Below are positions 22,079 through 32,200 of a stretch of 64,000 nt of DNA, piece by piece; position 1 is the first letter of the stretch; every line of letters begins with the position of its first letter. Made by a program: the position numbers and the translations under genes. Source of the DNA: Candidatus Leptofilum gracile. GTDB taxonomy: Bacteria > Chloroflexota > Anaerolineae > Promineifilales > Promineifilaceae. The notes under the pieces are model-generated. The model searched no databases, was not told the DNA's origin, and worked only from the letters and a program-made list of their open reading frames with translations. The stretch lies in contig JADJOJ010000008.1 of the NCBI GenBank assembly GCA_016713825.1, positions 186,001 to 250,000 of the forward strand, read 5' to 3'.

Positions 22079-23142
22079 TAACAGCCGATGTACCAGCACG
22101 GATTATCCCGGTTGTTGTTAATGCGAATTTCGAAGTGGATATGCGGGCCGGAGGAGTTGCCGGTGTTGCCCGTTCCCCCAATCACATTCCCCTGATACAC
22201 AATTTGCCCTGGCGTCACGTTGAAGCTGCTGAGATGGCCGTAAAACGTTTCGTAGCCATTGCCATGATTGACCACGATGAGGTTGCCATAGCCGTACACA
22301 TTCCACCCAGCAAAAGTGACGGTTCCAGTATCGGCAGCATAGACGGGAGAACCTTCGGATAGGGCGATATCGAGGCCAGGATGACCGTACCAGAAGAATT
22401 GGGTGAAGTTGCGGGAGTTGACCGGGTAGATGAAGGTGCCGGTTCCCACGATAATCGGCCGTACGCTGCCTCCTTCGGAAGAAGTACCGCCAACGGAGGA
22501 AAGATCGGGCGGGGTCCAAACGAACAGTTCGCGCACGGCTCCGGGCACCATGATTTGGGTTTCGGGCTGAAGGCGATACGGAAATTCCAAATTATTTGGT
22601 TCGTAGGCAATTATCTCTTCGACAGGAATGCCGTATTGCAGGGCGAGGCTTTCCAGCGTGTCACCGGGCTGCACGTCGTGCAACACGCCGTCGATGGGCA
22701 GGATAATCAGCTCGGTGCCAACTTGCAGCAGGCTGGACTCTTCGCTGAGGCGCGGATTGCCGCCCAGGATGGTTTCTGGCTCGATGCCGTACTGCTCGGC
22801 GATGCCGTTGGGCGTTTCGCCGCGCACCACGGTGTGGGTGATGAATTCATGCTGGGGCAGCTTGCCCTCAAAGGTGCGGGGATTGGGTGCGGGAATCAGG
22901 CTGCTATCGTCCACAACGGGCAGTTCATCGGTGCCAAAGAGGAGGGGGTCGGTGGTGGCTTCGGGTTCGAGGGTGGGCAGCTGTTGGGCGAGTTCGCTTT
23001 GACTGGATTCGGCAACGGCCGTAATTGTCGGCTGCAAACCAAAACGCCAAACCAATAAAATCAGCACAGCGATGCCCACAATGACCAAATGCCCTTGCCA
23101 ACGTCGCCAAATCGATCCAAATTTGTTCATAACAATACTCAC
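22078..23142 (-). CDS. LysM-M23 peptidoglycan peptidase, membrane anchored
   Basis: The 354-residue protein has one N-terminal membrane helix, then two LysM modules (TVVRGETPNGIAEQYGIEPETI and VQPGDTLESLALQYGIPVEEI). The C-terminal M23 metallopeptidase has HPGLDIALSEGSPVYAADTGTV, GNLIVVNHGNGYETFYGHL and GPHIHFEIRIN, where the HxxxD, HxH and second His are the lytic zinc ligands. It should cut peptidoglycan cross-bridges or act in septum or spore-like remodelling at the cell surface. A near-identical paralogue is next door. A terminator-like inverted repeat separates them. Confidence 0.95.
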   Translation of the reverse strand: MSIVMNKFGSIWRRWQGHLVIVGIAVLILLVWRFGLQPTITAVAESSQSELAQQLPTLEPEATTDPLLFGTDELPVVDDSSLIPAPNPRTFEGKLPQHEFITHTVVRGETPNGIAEQYGIEPETILGGNPRLSEESSLLQVGTELIILPIDGVLHDVQPGDTLESLALQYGIPVEEIIAYEPNNLEFPYRLQPETQIMVPGAVRELFVWTPPDLSSVGGTSSEGGSVRPIIVGTGTFIYPVNSRNFTQFFWYGHPGLDIALSEGSPVYAADTGTVTFAGWNVYGYGNLIVVNHGNGYETFYGHLSSFNVTPGQIVYQGNVIGGTGNTGNSSGPHIHFEIRINNNRDNPCWYIGC

Positions 23143-23146
23143 AAAA

Positions 23147-23210
23147 ATTTCCCCGGAAACTTTCTATGTGTTTGTTATCAAAATAGATTTTTTGCAGTTT
23201 CCGGGGAAAT
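23147..23210 (-). terminator. Long-loop inverted repeat between the two M23 genes
   Basis: ATTTCCCCGGAAACT (23147-23161) pairs with AGTTTCCGGGGAAAT (23196-23210). On the minus strand the right arm is followed by TTTTTG, fitting termination of the upstream peptidase transcript, though the 34-base loop is long. Confidence 0.6.
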
Positions 23211-23220
23211 GACAGCACAA

Positions 23221-24300
23221 TCAGGTGCAGTTTTGGTAACCACCGCCCAGACGGTCGAGGGGGTTGGTGCGAAAGTCGCGGTCGCGAATTTCAAAGTGGA
23301 TGTGGGGGCCGCTGGACCGCCCGGTGTTGCCCGTGAAGCCAATCAAATCCCCCTGGTTTACCGTCTGGCCGGGGAATACACCGATACTGCTCAGATGGGC
23401 GTAAAACGTCTCAAAGCCATTGCCATGATTGATGACAATGAGATTGCCGTAATCGTAATAGGTACCAGCGGCAAAAGCGGCATAGGTAACGGTACCGGTA
23501 TCGGAGGCGTACACGGGGGAGCCTTCGCTGGCGCTTACGTCCAGGCCGGGATGAAAGCCGTTGTAGAATTGGGTGATGCAACGGCCGTTGCTTGGCCAAA
23601 TGTACGTACCCGTGCCAAACACCTTCCACTGCGGCTCCCCGGCCGCATTGGTGGCCACCGATTTGGGTGCCGTAAAGAAAAATTGTCCGATGGACGCCCC
23701 CGGAATCACCAGCTCCGATTCCGGCACCAGCCGATAAAAGGGGAATTCCAGATTGTTGGGCGCATAATCAATAATCGCCTGGGGCGTGACGCGGTACAGT
23801 TCGGCGATGCTTTCCAGCGTTTCCCCGGCCCGCACCTGGTGCAACACGCCATCCACCGGCAAAATCACCAACTGCGCCCCCACCTGAAGCTGGTTCGACT
23901 CCTGGCTGAGCCAGGAATTGCCACCTAGCAGCGTCTCGGCTGAAATGCCGTACTGACCTGCGATGATGTTGGGCGTTTCGCCACGGGCCACCTCGTGCAT
24001 TTGGAACTCGTGGGCAGGTGGCTTGGTCTGGTAAGTACGGGGGTTAGGCAGCGGTGCCAGGCTGCTGTCGTTGATGACGGGCAGCGGGCCTTGGGGCAGC
24101 GGTGTGGGCGGAACGGCCGTTGCCGCCATATTTTCTTCGACGAGCGGGGGTTGGGTGGAAACGGCCGTAGCAACAACCAGCTCAGCCTCAGGCACCCCGC
24201 CCCACTGAAACTGACCCAGCGCAATTAAAATCAGCGCCCCACCTGCCAATATAAGATGCCCGCTCAAGCGGTGCCAAAAACGTTGCTCATTCATCATCAA
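23221..24300 (-). CDS. LysM-M23 peptidoglycan peptidase, paralogue of the adjacent gene
   Basis: The 359-residue product has the same plan as its neighbour: membrane helix (about 12-28), linker with ETAV-type palindrome products, two LysM modules (VARGETPNIIAGQYGISAETL and VRAGETLESIAELYRVTPQAI), then an M23 domain with HPGLDVSASEGSPVYASDTGTV, GNLIVINHGNGFETFYAHL and GPHIHFEIRD. All zinc ligands are present. The linker between LysM and peptidase is longer and carries FTAPKSVATNAAGEPQWKVF. Tandem duplication is the simple explanation for the pair. Confidence 0.95.
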   Translation of the reverse strand: MMMNEQRFWHRLSGHLILAGGALILIALGQFQWGGVPEAELVVATAVSTQPPLVEENMAATAVPPTPLPQGPLPVINDSSLAPLPNPRTYQTKPPAHEFQMHEVARGETPNIIAGQYGISAETLLGGNSWLSQESNQLQVGAQLVILPVDGVLHQVRAGETLESIAELYRVTPQAIIDYAPNNLEFPFYRLVPESELVIPGASIGQFFFTAPKSVATNAAGEPQWKVFGTGTYIWPSNGRCITQFYNGFHPGLDVSASEGSPVYASDTGTVTYAAFAAGTYYDYGNLIVINHGNGFETFYAHLSSIGVFPGQTVNQGDLIGFTGNTGRSSGPHIHFEIRDRDFRTNPLDRLGGGYQNCT

Positions 24301-24335
24301 TCAGTCGGGGATGCTATCACAAAGCCCACACACAG

Positions 24336-24366
24336 CAAAAACGGGCCTGTTGCCAGACCCGTTTTC
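24336..24366 (-). terminator. Intrinsic terminator downstream of rho
   Basis: AAAACGGG (24338-24345) pairs with CCCGTTTT (24358-24365). On the minus strand a T-run follows. It lies between rho and the M23 gene and should separate their transcripts. Confidence 0.75.
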
Positions 24367-24389
24367 TTACAGTTCGTTCAGTTTCAGTC

Positions 24390-24422
24390 AGAAGTTCAAC
24401 TTTTGTCAAAAGTTGAACTTCT
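24390..24422. repeat. Inverted repeat AGAAGTTCAACTTTT/AAAAGTTGAACTTCT
   Basis: Perfect 15-bp arms are separated by GTC, four bases after the rho stop codon. This is a relative of the 12615-12647 element and may act as a first hairpin of the rho terminator region. Confidence 0.75.
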
Positions 24423-24425
24423 TTA

Positions 24426-25703
24426 CTACATCATATCCTTAGTCAACGTTTCCAGGAATTCGTAGTTGGTCTTCGTACCGCGCAGCCGCTCCATAACGGC
24501 CGACGTTGCGCTGCTAATATCGTAACCTGGGGTGTCCATCAGATGCCCCAACATACGGCGCATCATGTAAACCCGCTGCAATTCGTCGCCAGACAGCAGC
24601 AAATCTTCACGGCGGGTGCTAGACCGCTCAATATCAAAGGCCGGGAAGACACGACGCTCTTGCAAACGACGGCTGAGCAGCAACTCCATATTACCCGTAC
24701 CCTTGAATTCTTCGTAAATCACGTCATCCATACGGCTGCCCGTATCCACCAAACAGGTCCCGATGATGGTCAGGCTGCCACCAAATTCCAGATTACGCGC
24801 TGCACCAAAGAAACGTTTGGGCGGGTACAAAGCTGTCGGGTCCAAACCACCAGAAAGCGTACGGCCGCTTGGCGAAACCGTCAGGTTATAACCACGCGCC
24901 AAACGCGTAATAGAGTCTAGCAAAATGACCACATCCCGGCCCGCTTCTACCAACCGTTTGGCTCGCTCCAGAGCCATCTCTGCCACTTTGCAATGCTGGC
25001 GCACCGGCTCATCAAAGGTGGAGCTGATCACTTCACCGTCGATGGAACGGTCCATATCCGTCACTTCTTCCGGCCGCTCACCAATCAGAACAACCATCAA
25101 ATGAATATCCGGATAATTACTAGAAATACCGTTGGCAATCTCTTTCAGAACAGTCGTCTTACCCGCTTTAGGGGGCGATACAATTAAGCCACGCTGACCA
25201 CGACCGATAGGCGCAACCAAATCTAATAAACGCGTAGAAAGAATATTGGGCTGAGTTTCTAGCTTTAATTTTTGGTCAGGGAAAATGGGGGTTAATGTTT
25301 CATACCGGGGGCGTTTCTTGGCTAAATCAGGGCTCATGCCATTGACAGATTCAACCCGAAGCAGGCTGTAATACTTCTCATTGTCTTTTGGCGCACGCAC
25401 CTGCCCCATTACCCAATCGCCGGTGCGCAGCCCCAGGCGGCGAATTTGGGAATTAGAGACATAAATATCATCTGGACCGGGCAAATAATTTTTTGCCCGC
25501 AAAAAACCCATCTGCTGCTTGTCATCATCTACAATTTCTAAAACACCACCACGAAAATCATAGCCCTGTGCCTGGGCATTGGCCCGCAAAATTTCGTAGA
25601 CCAACCCCTGCTTCTTCATGGTGCTGAAGCCAGGAATGTCCATATCCCGGGCCATATCTCTGAGTTCGGCAATTTTCTTTGATTCTAATTCGCCAATATC
25701 CAT
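24426..25703 (-). CDS. rho: Transcription termination factor Rho
   Basis: The 425-residue protein has the Rho N-terminal helix bundle ([19 protein letters not shown]), the RNA-binding cold-shock-like domain ([18 protein letters not shown]), and the RecA-like motor. In the motor are Walker [27 protein letters not shown], Walker [19 protein letters not shown], the Q/R loops ([21 protein letters not shown]) and the C-terminal [10 protein letters not shown]. Length is close to the E. coli protein. It terminates transcripts as a hexameric helicase. GGAG lies eight bases before the ATG. The nearest good promoter is about 520 bases upstream, implying a long leader. Confidence 0.98.
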   Translation of the reverse strand: MDIGELESKKIAELRDMARDMDIPGFSTMKKQGLVYEILRANAQAQGYDFRGGVLEIVDDDKQQMGFLRAKNYLPGPDDIYVSNSQIRRLGLRTGDWVMGQVRAPKDNEKYYSLLRVESVNGMSPDLAKKRPRYETLTPIFPDQKLKLETQPNILSTRLLDLVAPIGRGQRGLIVSPPKAGKTTVLKEIANGISSNYPDIHLMVVLIGERPEEVTDMDRSIDGEVISSTFDEPVRQHCKVAEMALERAKRLVEAGRDVVILLDSITRLARGYNLTVSPSGRTLSGGLDPTALYPPKRFFGAARNLEFGGSLTIIGTCLVDTGSRMDDVIYEEFKGTGNMELLLSRRLQERRVFPAFDIERSSTRREDLLLSGDELQRVYMMRRMLGHLMDTPGYDISSATSAVMERLRGTKTNYEFLETLTKDMM

Positions 25704-26223
25704 ACAGTATTCTCCGCGTCAAGCAAGTCCGTGCTTTCCAGGCACGTCATATCGGGTTACCAACCATAATGAATGCGCTCATCACGAGATGCCAACCAGT
25801 TTATTATTGAAACAATGGTAAAATTGGGTGTCTTTCGTCTGCAAACGATATGGGATCAAGCATGAAGTCGTTTATTTCCAATGATGTCAGACAGGGGAAA
25901 CGCCAATTACGTTATGCCTGCATACCTTAAAAAGGGTACTAAGTAAAAGCGGGAAAGCATTTAAAATAAGCAAACCCTCGTTTAGGGCTTTAACTCAAAT
26001 AATCGGCCAAAATGTGACTTGCAAAATTCAAAACTTATTGCCGATTACCTAACATTTACTTTTGATTCGAATATTCTATTCTCACTCGCAGTTGAAAATT
26101 AAAAATTAGTTTGGCTTCCACAAATTCAGGGGAATTGACAATGCAGGTTTAATATGTATCGTTTTAACAATCAGTTTCTCGAATTAGGGAGTATACAAGG
26201 CAACCTTTTTACAGGCGGAGAAA
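25704..26223 (-). promoter_or_regulatory. Long 5' leader of rho (about 515 nt), no gene recognised
   Basis: The stretch is AT-rich, has no ACGGCCGT copy and no plausible protein. It holds a small hairpin (AAACCCT/AGGGCTT near 25972-25990) and several AT-rich segments. If transcription begins at the promoter at 26224-26252 it is all leader. Long leaders with internal termination are known for rho autoregulation in other bacteria. A Rho-binding C-rich segment is not obvious to me. Confidence 0.45.
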
Positions 26224-26252
26224 AGTATAACACGCCCTTAAAACTCCGTCAA
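26224..26252 (-). promoter_or_regulatory. Sigma70-type promoter, probably for rho
   Basis: TTGACG (26247-26252) and TATACT (26224-26229) on the minus strand are 17 bases apart. It lies about 80 bases past the fbp stop, and the only minus-strand gene downstream is rho. Confidence 0.75.
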
Positions 26253-26331
26253 CGTTCCCTGAAATCAGATTTTTAAACTGGAATTGGCTGGTGAGGAAAC
26301 GGCCGTTTCCCCACCCAACACCACCCATATC

Positions 26332-27354
26332 TTAACCGCTTTGAGCCAAATCGGAAACAAGACTTTCTTCCTGCAAAAACCGCTCTACCTGGTAAACCAA
26401 CGAACGATTACCCACAAACAAGGGCGTCCGCTGATGTAAATCTGCAGGCTCAATATCCAAAATAGGCTCGTACCCATTCGAGGCATACCCACCTGCCTGC
26501 TCCGCCAAAAACGCCAGCGGGCCAGCCTCATACAGCAGGCGAATTTTGCCTTCTGGTTTATTCACCTCCGCAGGATAACAAAAGATGCCACCTCGCAGCA
26601 AATTCCGATGAAAATCTGCCACCAATGAGCCGATATACCGCGAGGAAAGCGGCTTGCCTGTGCGCCCCTCGCCCCCTTGCAGCCAGCGCAGATACCGCTT
26701 CATGCCCGGCGTCCATTTTTCAAAGTAGGCATGATTTACGCTGTAATAGCTGGGCGGGTCCGGCAGGCGCATATTCTCATGCGAAAGCAAAAATTCGCCC
26801 AGTTCCGGGTCCAACGTAAAGCCATTCACGCCCTGGCCTGTGGTATACACCAGCATGGTGCTGGACCCGTACAAAACATAGCCCGCAGCAACCAGTTTTC
26901 GCCCCGGCTGCAACACATCCTCACGCCGTCCGCGCAAATCCCAATCCAGGCAACGATAGATGCCAAAAATAGTGCCAATACTCACGTTGACATCAATGTT
27001 GGAGGAGCCGTCTAGCGGATCGTACACTAAAACGTATGACCCTTTTTTGTACTGCTCAGGGATTGGCATAAAGTCATCGCGTTCTTCGGAGGCCATGGCG
27101 CACAAACGGCCTGTATGGTCACAAATGCGATAGATAATGTCATCCGCAAAAACATCTAGCTTTTGCTGATGTTCGCCCTGAATATTGGTGGCACCGGCCC
27201 GCCCCAAAATATCGGTAAGGCCAGCCCGATTGGTTTTATGGGCAATCACTTTAGCCGCCAGAGCGATGTCATATAAAAGGTTGGTAAACTCACCGCGCGC
27301 ATAATCTGGCTGATAATCCAGAATGAAGCGCTCAATTGTCACAATTTTGGACAT
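26332..27354 (-). CDS. fbp: Class 1 fructose-1,6-bisphosphatase
   Basis: The 340-residue product has the class 1 FBPase features: [24 protein letters not shown] (first metal Glu), [23 protein letters not shown] (metal-binding Asp/Glu loop), KKGSYVLV and the late [25 protein letters not shown]. It hydrolyses fructose 1,6-bisphosphate to the 6-phosphate in gluconeogenesis. Length is normal. It follows the cdsA end by about 135 bases without an obvious terminator and may belong to its own transcript. Confidence 0.97.
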   Translation of the reverse strand: MSKIVTIERFILDYQPDYARGEFTNLLYDIALAAKVIAHKTNRAGLTDILGRAGATNIQGEHQQKLDVFADDIIYRICDHTGRLCAMASEERDDFMPIPEQYKKGSYVLVYDPLDGSSNIDVNVSIGTIFGIYRCLDWDLRGRREDVLQPGRKLVAAGYVLYGSSTMLVYTTGQGVNGFTLDPELGEFLLSHENMRLPDPPSYYSVNHAYFEKWTPGMKRYLRWLQGGEGRTGKPLSSRYIGSLVADFHRNLLRGGIFCYPAEVNKPEGKIRLLYEAGPLAFLAEQAGGYASNGYEPILDIEPADLHQRTPLFVGNRSLVYQVERFLQEESLVSDLAQSG

Positions 27355-27489
27355 TCTTCACCTCCATGCAGGGTTCAGATCGTGGGAAAATCAGCACGCA
27401 GAAAGAACAATTTGTGGGAATTTTATCTGCGTCTGGAAAAACAAAGGTTTTTAAGGTGCCGATTGGGCTGCACCGGGATGGAACAACAG

Positions 27490-28305
27490 TTACAAGAAGA
27501 CACGCGCCAGATAATAAGCAATCGCTACTGTCCACATAAGTGAATCGATACGGTCTAATGCGCCGCCATGCCCGGGGAAGAGGTTGCCCGAATCTTTGAC
27601 GCCAGCCTCGCGTTTAAGCAAAGAGATGCCCAGATCGCCAATGGTGCCCAGCGTAGAAACCAGCAGGCCGAGTAGCAGCGCTTGCCCTGGGGCAATGCCT
27701 AGCAGCAAGCTGATGAGCACAGTAAAAAGTGTTCCCAGCACAATGCCGCCCACAAAGCCTTCTACGGTTTTGTTGGGGCTTAGCCGTGGCGAGAGGGCGT
27801 GTTTGCCCACAATGCCCCGGCCTGCCACAAAGCGGCCTACCAGGTACGCGCCAGAATCGGCAATCCAGGTGCTGAGCATGGCCAGCATAGTCCATTGCCA
27901 GGCCATGTCTGGCAAGCCGCGCAGGCGGAAAAAGTGGCCGCAAATCCAGCCAAACAAGATCAGCCCGGCAAAGGTGGCAAACCAATCTGCGGGAACGGCG
28001 TGGCCACGGCCGTTTTCATACTGCCACAAGGCATAGGTGGTTATGACCAGCAGGCTAAGCAGGAGCAGTGGACCAAAGAGGGCGGTATCTGGCCATTGGG
28101 CCAAAACCCATTGGAGAATGACCAAAGGCACAATAAGCAGCGGCGGCACGTGCCAGCCAATTTTGGTTGCTATCTGGCTATATTCTAAGGTTGCCAGAAA
28201 CAAAATAATTGCAAGCGGGATAAAGTAAAACCAGCCACCCAGGTAGATCAGGTATAAAGCGATGGGACCGAGGGTGAAGGTGATTAGGGCACGTTGCAAA
28301 AACAT
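27490..28305 (-). CDS. cdsA: Phosphatidate cytidylyltransferase
   Basis: The 271-residue membrane protein has about eight helices. The C-terminal CDP-alcohol signature segment includes SPRLSPNKTVEGFVGGIVLG and LGDLGISLLKREAGVKDSGNLFPGHGGALDRIDS, containing the conserved acidic residues that bind Mg2+ and CTP. It makes CDP-diacylglycerol from phosphatidate and CTP, the branch point of phospholipid synthesis. It is the last gene in the rpsB-tsf-pyrH-frr-uppS-cdsA cluster, a common bacterial order. Confidence 0.96.
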   Translation of the reverse strand: MFLQRALITFTLGPIALYLIYLGGWFYFIPLAIILFLATLEYSQIATKIGWHVPPLLIVPLVILQWVLAQWPDTALFGPLLLLSLLVITTYALWQYENGRGHAVPADWFATFAGLILFGWICGHFFRLRGLPDMAWQWTMLAMLSTWIADSGAYLVGRFVAGRGIVGKHALSPRLSPNKTVEGFVGGIVLGTLFTVLISLLLGIAPGQALLLGLLVSTLGTIGDLGISLLKREAGVKDSGNLFPGHGGALDRIDSLMWTVAIAYYLARVFL

Positions 28306-28356
28306 AGGTTAGATGAAAAACGGCCGTGTCGCCAAAACCTCCGCACAGATGAAGAA

Positions 28357-29100
28357 TTAAGAGGTTTCGGTAACCAAACCAAAGCGACGCTCACGCTGGT
28401 TAAAAGCCACAATGGCTTCATACAACTCTTCGCGCCCGAAATCTGGCCAGTAGACTGGGGTTGGATAAAACTCTGAATAGGCAGCTTGCCAGATCAAAAA
28501 ATTGCTGATGCGCAGTTCCCCACTGGTGCGGATAACCAGGTCAGGGTCGGGCAAGCCGTTGGTAAACAAGTAGGAGCTGAACAAGCTCTCGGTTAAGGTT
28601 TCTGGGGGGATTTGGTCGGCCAACATTTGGCGCACGGCGTGCAAAATTTCGGCCCGACCACCGTAGTTGAAGGCCACATTTAGAATAAGCCGGTTGTTAT
28701 TTTTGGTGAGTTCAATGGCATTGTGCACTTTATCTTGCAGATCTTGCTCTACGCCAGCCATGTCACCCAAGTGATGCAGGCACACGCCTTGTGCATTGAG
28801 CTCTTTGAGCTCTTGGTCCAAAACGCGGGCGATAATTTTCATTAACGCCCGCACTTCACGTTCTGGACGTCCCCAGTTTTCTGTGGAAAAAGCGTAGATA
28901 GTAAGAATTTTGATCCCAAATTCGACGCTGGCATTGATAATACGTCGTAAATTTTCGGCCCCTGCCCGGTGCCCGGCATGCCTGGGCAAACCGCGCTTTT
29001 TGGCCCAACGGCCGTTCCCATCCATGATGATGGCAACATGCTGCGGGATGCGGTACGGTTCCAAGTCGAGGGGCTTATCAAAATTTGACATACCTATCAC
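28357..29100 (-). CDS. uppS: Undecaprenyl diphosphate synthase (cis-prenyltransferase)
   Basis: The 247-residue product carries the conserved blocks HVAIIMDGNGRWAKKRGLPRH (catalytic Asp), GAENLRRII, YAFSTENWGRPEREV, LNVAFNYGGRAEIL, and DLVIRTSGELRISNFLIWQAAYSEFYPTPVYWPDF. It elongates farnesyl diphosphate to the C55 carrier used for cell-wall sugars. The first ATG (29100) overlaps the frr stop; a second ATG three codons in is also possible. Confidence 0.97.
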   Translation of the reverse strand: MIGMSNFDKPLDLEPYRIPQHVAIIMDGNGRWAKKRGLPRHAGHRAGAENLRRIINASVEFGIKILTIYAFSTENWGRPEREVRALMKIIARVLDQELKELNAQGVCLHHLGDMAGVEQDLQDKVHNAIELTKNNNRLILNVAFNYGGRAEILHAVRQMLADQIPPETLTESLFSSYLFTNGLPDPDLVIRTSGELRISNFLIWQAAYSEFYPTPVYWPDFGREELYEAIVAFNQRERRFGLVTETS

Positions 29101-29657
29101 TATACTTCCATGATCTCTTTTTCTTTCTGGCTACCCAATTCGTCGATCTGCTTCACATATTTATCGGTCAACTCTTGTAAATCGTCTTGTCCCCGGAAAA
29201 ACTCATCTTCGGTGATCAGGGATTCGTTCTTAAAGTCACGCAGATCGTTTAGCGTGTCGCGCCGCACATTGCGTACAGCAACCTTGGCATCTTCCACGCG
29301 TTGGCCCACCAGTTTGCTCAGATCACGCCGCCGTTCTTCTGTCAGGCGGGGCAAATTGAGGCGAATTATTTTGCCATCGTTGTTGGGGTTCAAACCCAAG
29401 TTGGATTTCATAATGGCACGTTCAATGGCCGAGATAGCGCTTATGTCGTACGGCCGTATGGCCAATTGCTGTGGCTCCGGTACAGAAATTACGGCCATCT
29501 GAATCAAATGCATCGACTGGCCGTACATCTCTACTTCCAGCTTTTCGACAAGATGGGGAGAAGCGCGGCTCGTCCGATATCCAGCCAGGTCGGACTCCAA
29601 AGAAGAAACAGCACCACGCATCCGGTTTTCTGCTTCATGCAAAAGGTCACGTATCAT
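29100..29657 (-). CDS. frr: Ribosome recycling factor
   Basis: The 185-residue product matches RRF throughout: an N-terminal helix with SSLESDLAGYRTSRASPHLVEKL, the hinge VPEPQQLAIRPYD and NDGKIIRLNLPRLTEERRRDLSKLV, and a C-terminal helix ending with KQIDELGSQKEKEIMEV. With EF-G it splits post-termination ribosomes. Length is standard. It overlaps the uppS start by one base and follows pyrH by about 220 bases. Confidence 0.97.
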   Translation of the reverse strand: MIRDLLHEAENRMRGAVSSLESDLAGYRTSRASPHLVEKLEVEMYGQSMHLIQMAVISVPEPQQLAIRPYDISAISAIERAIMKSNLGLNPNNDGKIIRLNLPRLTEERRRDLSKLVGQRVEDAKVAVRNVRRDTLNDLRDFKNESLITEDEFFRGQDDLQELTDKYVKQIDELGSQKEKEIMEV

Positions 29658-29875
29658 CTCAACCTCCTCGGGGAAAAGTAAGAAAAACTATGGGTTAGAA
29701 GCGACAAAAGCAACAATAGCGTGGTCACTTCAACCCGGGCAAATCATGGTCAGGCGGATTCATATCCCTGAGAATCGTGCCGGGATTTGCACATTTACGC
29801 AAAGCAAGAAACAAATCAACGAGACGGCCGTTTCATTTGTTTCTTACCATAAGTATACCCGGCTATTTGAACTTC

Positions 29876-30595
29876 TCACACATTACAAATTGTGGTACCG
29901 ATCGACTCGCCCAGCAAATACCGCTTCACGCTGTTTTCTTGCCAAAAGTTCAAAACCACAATGGGTAAATCGTTATCCATGCAAAGGGAAACGGCCGTAC
30001 TGTCCATCACCCGCAGCCGCATGTTCAAAAAGTCGATGTAAGAAATCTGCGCAAAGCGCGTGGCATCTGGATTTTCAATGGGATCATCATCATAAATCGC
30101 ATCTACCTTGGTTGCCTTGATGAGCACATCCGCCCCAATTTCCATCGCCCGCAGCGCCCCAGCCGAATCCGTCGTAAAATACGGATTGCCCGTACCCCCA
30201 CCAAAAATTACCACGCGCCCCTTATCCAAATGGCGCATCGCCCGCAAGCGAATATACGGTTCAGCAATCGTACGCATCTCAATCGCCGTCTGCACCCGCG
30301 TTACAACGCCCGTACGCTCCAACGCATCTTGCAAAGCCAGCGCATTCATCACTGTGGCAATCATGCCGATATGGTCAGCCGAGGAACGCGCCATGCCCAT
30401 CGCACTGCCAACAGAGCCACGCCACAAATTACCCCCGCCAATCACCACCGCCACCTGAATACCCAAATCGTATACATCCTTAATAACTTGTGCCACTTGG
30501 GTAGCCCGAATGGGATCAATCCCGTAACCATTTGGGCCAGCCAAAGCCTCGCCGCCCATCTTCAGTAAAACGCGACTATACCGTACTGATGACAT
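29876..30595 (-). CDS. pyrH: UMP kinase
   Basis: From the ATG at 30595 (GGAG ten bases upstream) the product is 239 residues. An in-frame start at 30628 would add eleven unconserved residues. Motifs: [33 protein letters not shown], the sensor segment [42 protein letters not shown] and [13 protein letters not shown]. It phosphorylates UMP to UDP as a hexamer. Two terminator-like features flank its start (30631-30661), so expression relative to tsf may be attenuated. Confidence 0.96.
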   Translation of the reverse strand: MSSVRYSRVLLKMGGEALAGPNGYGIDPIRATQVAQVIKDVYDLGIQVAVVIGGGNLWRGSVGSAMGMARSSADHIGMIATVMNALALQDALERTGVVTRVQTAIEMRTIAEPYIRLRAMRHLDKGRVVIFGGGTGNPYFTTDSAGALRAMEIGADVLIKATKVDAIYDDDPIENPDATRFAQISYIDFLNMRLRVMDSTAVSLCMDNDLPIVVLNFWQENSVKRYLLGESIGTTICNV

Positions 30596-30630
30596 ATAAA
30601 TTGACTCCAATGTGTGTGGATGTGTCACCT

Positions 30631-30661
30631 AAAAACGGGGCGCTCAATGAGCGCCCCGTTT
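30631..30661 (-). terminator. Intrinsic terminator between tsf and pyrH
   Basis: AAACGGGGCGCT (30633-30644) pairs with AGCGCCCCGTTT (30650-30661) around five bases. On the minus strand TTTTT follows. Being only 35 bases before the pyrH ATG, it would limit readthrough from rpsB-tsf. Confidence 0.88.
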
Positions 30662-30685
30662 CAAGAATTATCACTAAACGGTTTT

Positions 30686-31282
30686 TTATTCCTCACCCAA
30701 TTCGTAACGAGCGAATCGCTTTACCACAATGTTTTCACCCGTCTTACGAATTGAATCAGTGATTAAATCTTTAATCTTGACTTTGTCATCTTTCACAAAA
30801 GGCTGCTCTAACAAGCAAAACTCTTCGTAAAATTTGGACATGCGCCCTTCCACAATTTTTGCAACGACCTGTTCTGGTTTGCCTTCTGCCAAAGCCTGAT
30901 TCCGCAAAACTTCAGTCTCACGTTCCAACTCAGCTGTGGGAACTTCGTCTTTGGTAATGTATTGAGGCCCCATCGCCGCGATATGCAACGCCAGATCATG
31001 CGCCAAATTGGTGAACTCTTCGTTACGGGCCACGAAGTCCGTCTCGCAGTTCAACTCCAAAATAACGCCAATCCGGTTACCAGGATGCGCATACAGTTCA
31101 ATAACGCCTTCGCTGGCTTCACGGCTAGACCGTTTGGCAGCCCGAGCAGCCCCTTTTTCACGCAGCATATCGACGGCTTTGTCAAAGTCACCATTATGGG
31201 CTTCCAAAGCCTTTTTAGCGTCTAATACACCTGCGCCGGTTGCTTCGCGCAGTTCTTTTACCATTTGTGTCGTAATATTCAT
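30686..31282 (-). CDS. tsf: Elongation factor Ts (short form)
   Basis: From the ATG at 31280-31282 the protein is 198 residues, the short type seen in Chloroflexota, cyanobacteria and Thermus rather than the 280-residue enterobacterial form. Motifs: [20 protein letters not shown] (N-terminal UBA-like domain), [20 protein letters not shown] (core contact with EF-Tu) and a C-terminal FAR-type end. It exchanges GDP for GTP on EF-Tu. The frame reaches back to a TTG at 31303, but that codon lies within the GAGGAG ribosome site, which is 13 bases before the ATG. Confidence 0.96.
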   Translation of the reverse strand: MNITTQMVKELREATGAGVLDAKKALEAHNGDFDKAVDMLREKGAARAAKRSSREASEGVIELYAHPGNRIGVILELNCETDFVARNEEFTNLAHDLALHIAAMGPQYITKDEVPTAELERETEVLRNQALAEGKPEQVVAKIVEGRMSKFYEEFCLLEQPFVKDDKVKIKDLITDSIRKTGENIVVKRFARYELGEE

Positions 31283-31303
31283 TTTTGTTGCTGTGCTCCT
31301 CAA

Positions 31304-32200
31304 TTAATCTTCATCTTCGTCGTCAAAATCCGCCGCTACTTCCACGTCGGCCTCTTCGGAATCAGCTTCGTCGAGGTCGTCGTCATCTTCAGCGGCTTCA
31401 CGCATCTTGGCCAACGTTGATTCACCCAGCAACACTTCATCGTCCTCGTCTTCCATGCCGTCAAAGCTGGCCCCGTAGTTACCCAGATCGGTAACTTCTT
31501 CGTCCACGTTTTCGGCGCGTACAGCCATGCCTTCAATAGCGGCATCGGCCATTTTACCGACGATCAGCTTGATGGCTCGAATGGCGTCATCATTGGAGGG
31601 GATGAGGTAATCAATGTCATCCGGATCGCAATTGGTGTCTACCAAGGCGATAACGGGGATTCCGAGGATGTTGGCTTCGCGAACGGCCGTTTCCTCATGA
31701 TTGATGTCTACAATGAAGAGTAAGTCCGGCAGCCCTTTCATGTTGCGAATACCACCCAAACGCAGGTTCAGCTTTTCAATTTCTCGCTCCACCCGCAGGC
31801 GTTCCCGCTTCTTCAACAAATCAAAGTCACCATCACTCTGCCGTTTCTCCAGGCGCTTCAGATATTCAATGCGCTGGCGAATCGTTTGCCAGTTGGTCAA
31901 CGTACCGCCCAACCAACGCTCATTCACGTATGGCTGACGTCCTCGCAAGGCCTCAGCGGCAACCGTGTCTTGTGCCTGGCGCTTGGTGCCCACAAACAGC
32001 ACCGAACCACCTTCAGCGACAGTGTCACGAATAACATTGTAGGCATCTTCAATCATGCCTAACGTTTGCTGCAAATCAATAATGTGGATGCCGTTCCGCT
32101 CCGTAAAGATGTAAGGTTTCATCTTTGGATTCCAACGACGAGTTCTGTGTCCGAAATGCACGCCAGTTTCTAGCAGTGCTTTCATTGAAACAACGGCCAT
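31304..32200 (-). CDS. rpsB: 30S ribosomal protein S2 with long acidic C-terminus
   Basis: The 298-residue product opens [20 protein letters not shown] and has [48 protein letters not shown] and [18 protein letters not shown]. About the last 70 residues are unusually acidic (EEDEDDEV- and [12 protein letters not shown] runs) and extend beyond the ordinary S2 end. The sequence [13 protein letters not shown] shows a palindrome copy placed within a conserved block. AAAGGAG precedes the ATG. A promoter lies 240 bases upstream beside a MITE. Confidence 0.98.
   Translation of the reverse strand: MAVVSMKALLETGVHFGHRTRRWNPKMKPYIFTERNGIHIIDLQQTLGMIEDAYNVIRDTVAEGGSVLFVGTKRQAQDTVAAEALRGRQPYVNERWLGGTLTNWQTIRQRIEYLKRLEKRQSDGDFDLLKKRERLRVEREIEKLNLRLGGIRNMKGLPDLLFIVDINHEETAVREANILGIPVIALVDTNCDPDDIDYLIPSNDDAIRAIKLIVGKMADAAIEGMAVRAENVDEEVTDLGNYGASFDGMEDEDDEVLLGESTLAKMREAAEDDDDLDEADSEEADVEVAADFDDEDED

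Noticed and set aside
25704..26223. A tRNA or small RNA gene in the rho leader
   Set aside because: I looked for cloverleaf arms and CCA-like ends on both strands and saw none. Only a weak hairpin is present.
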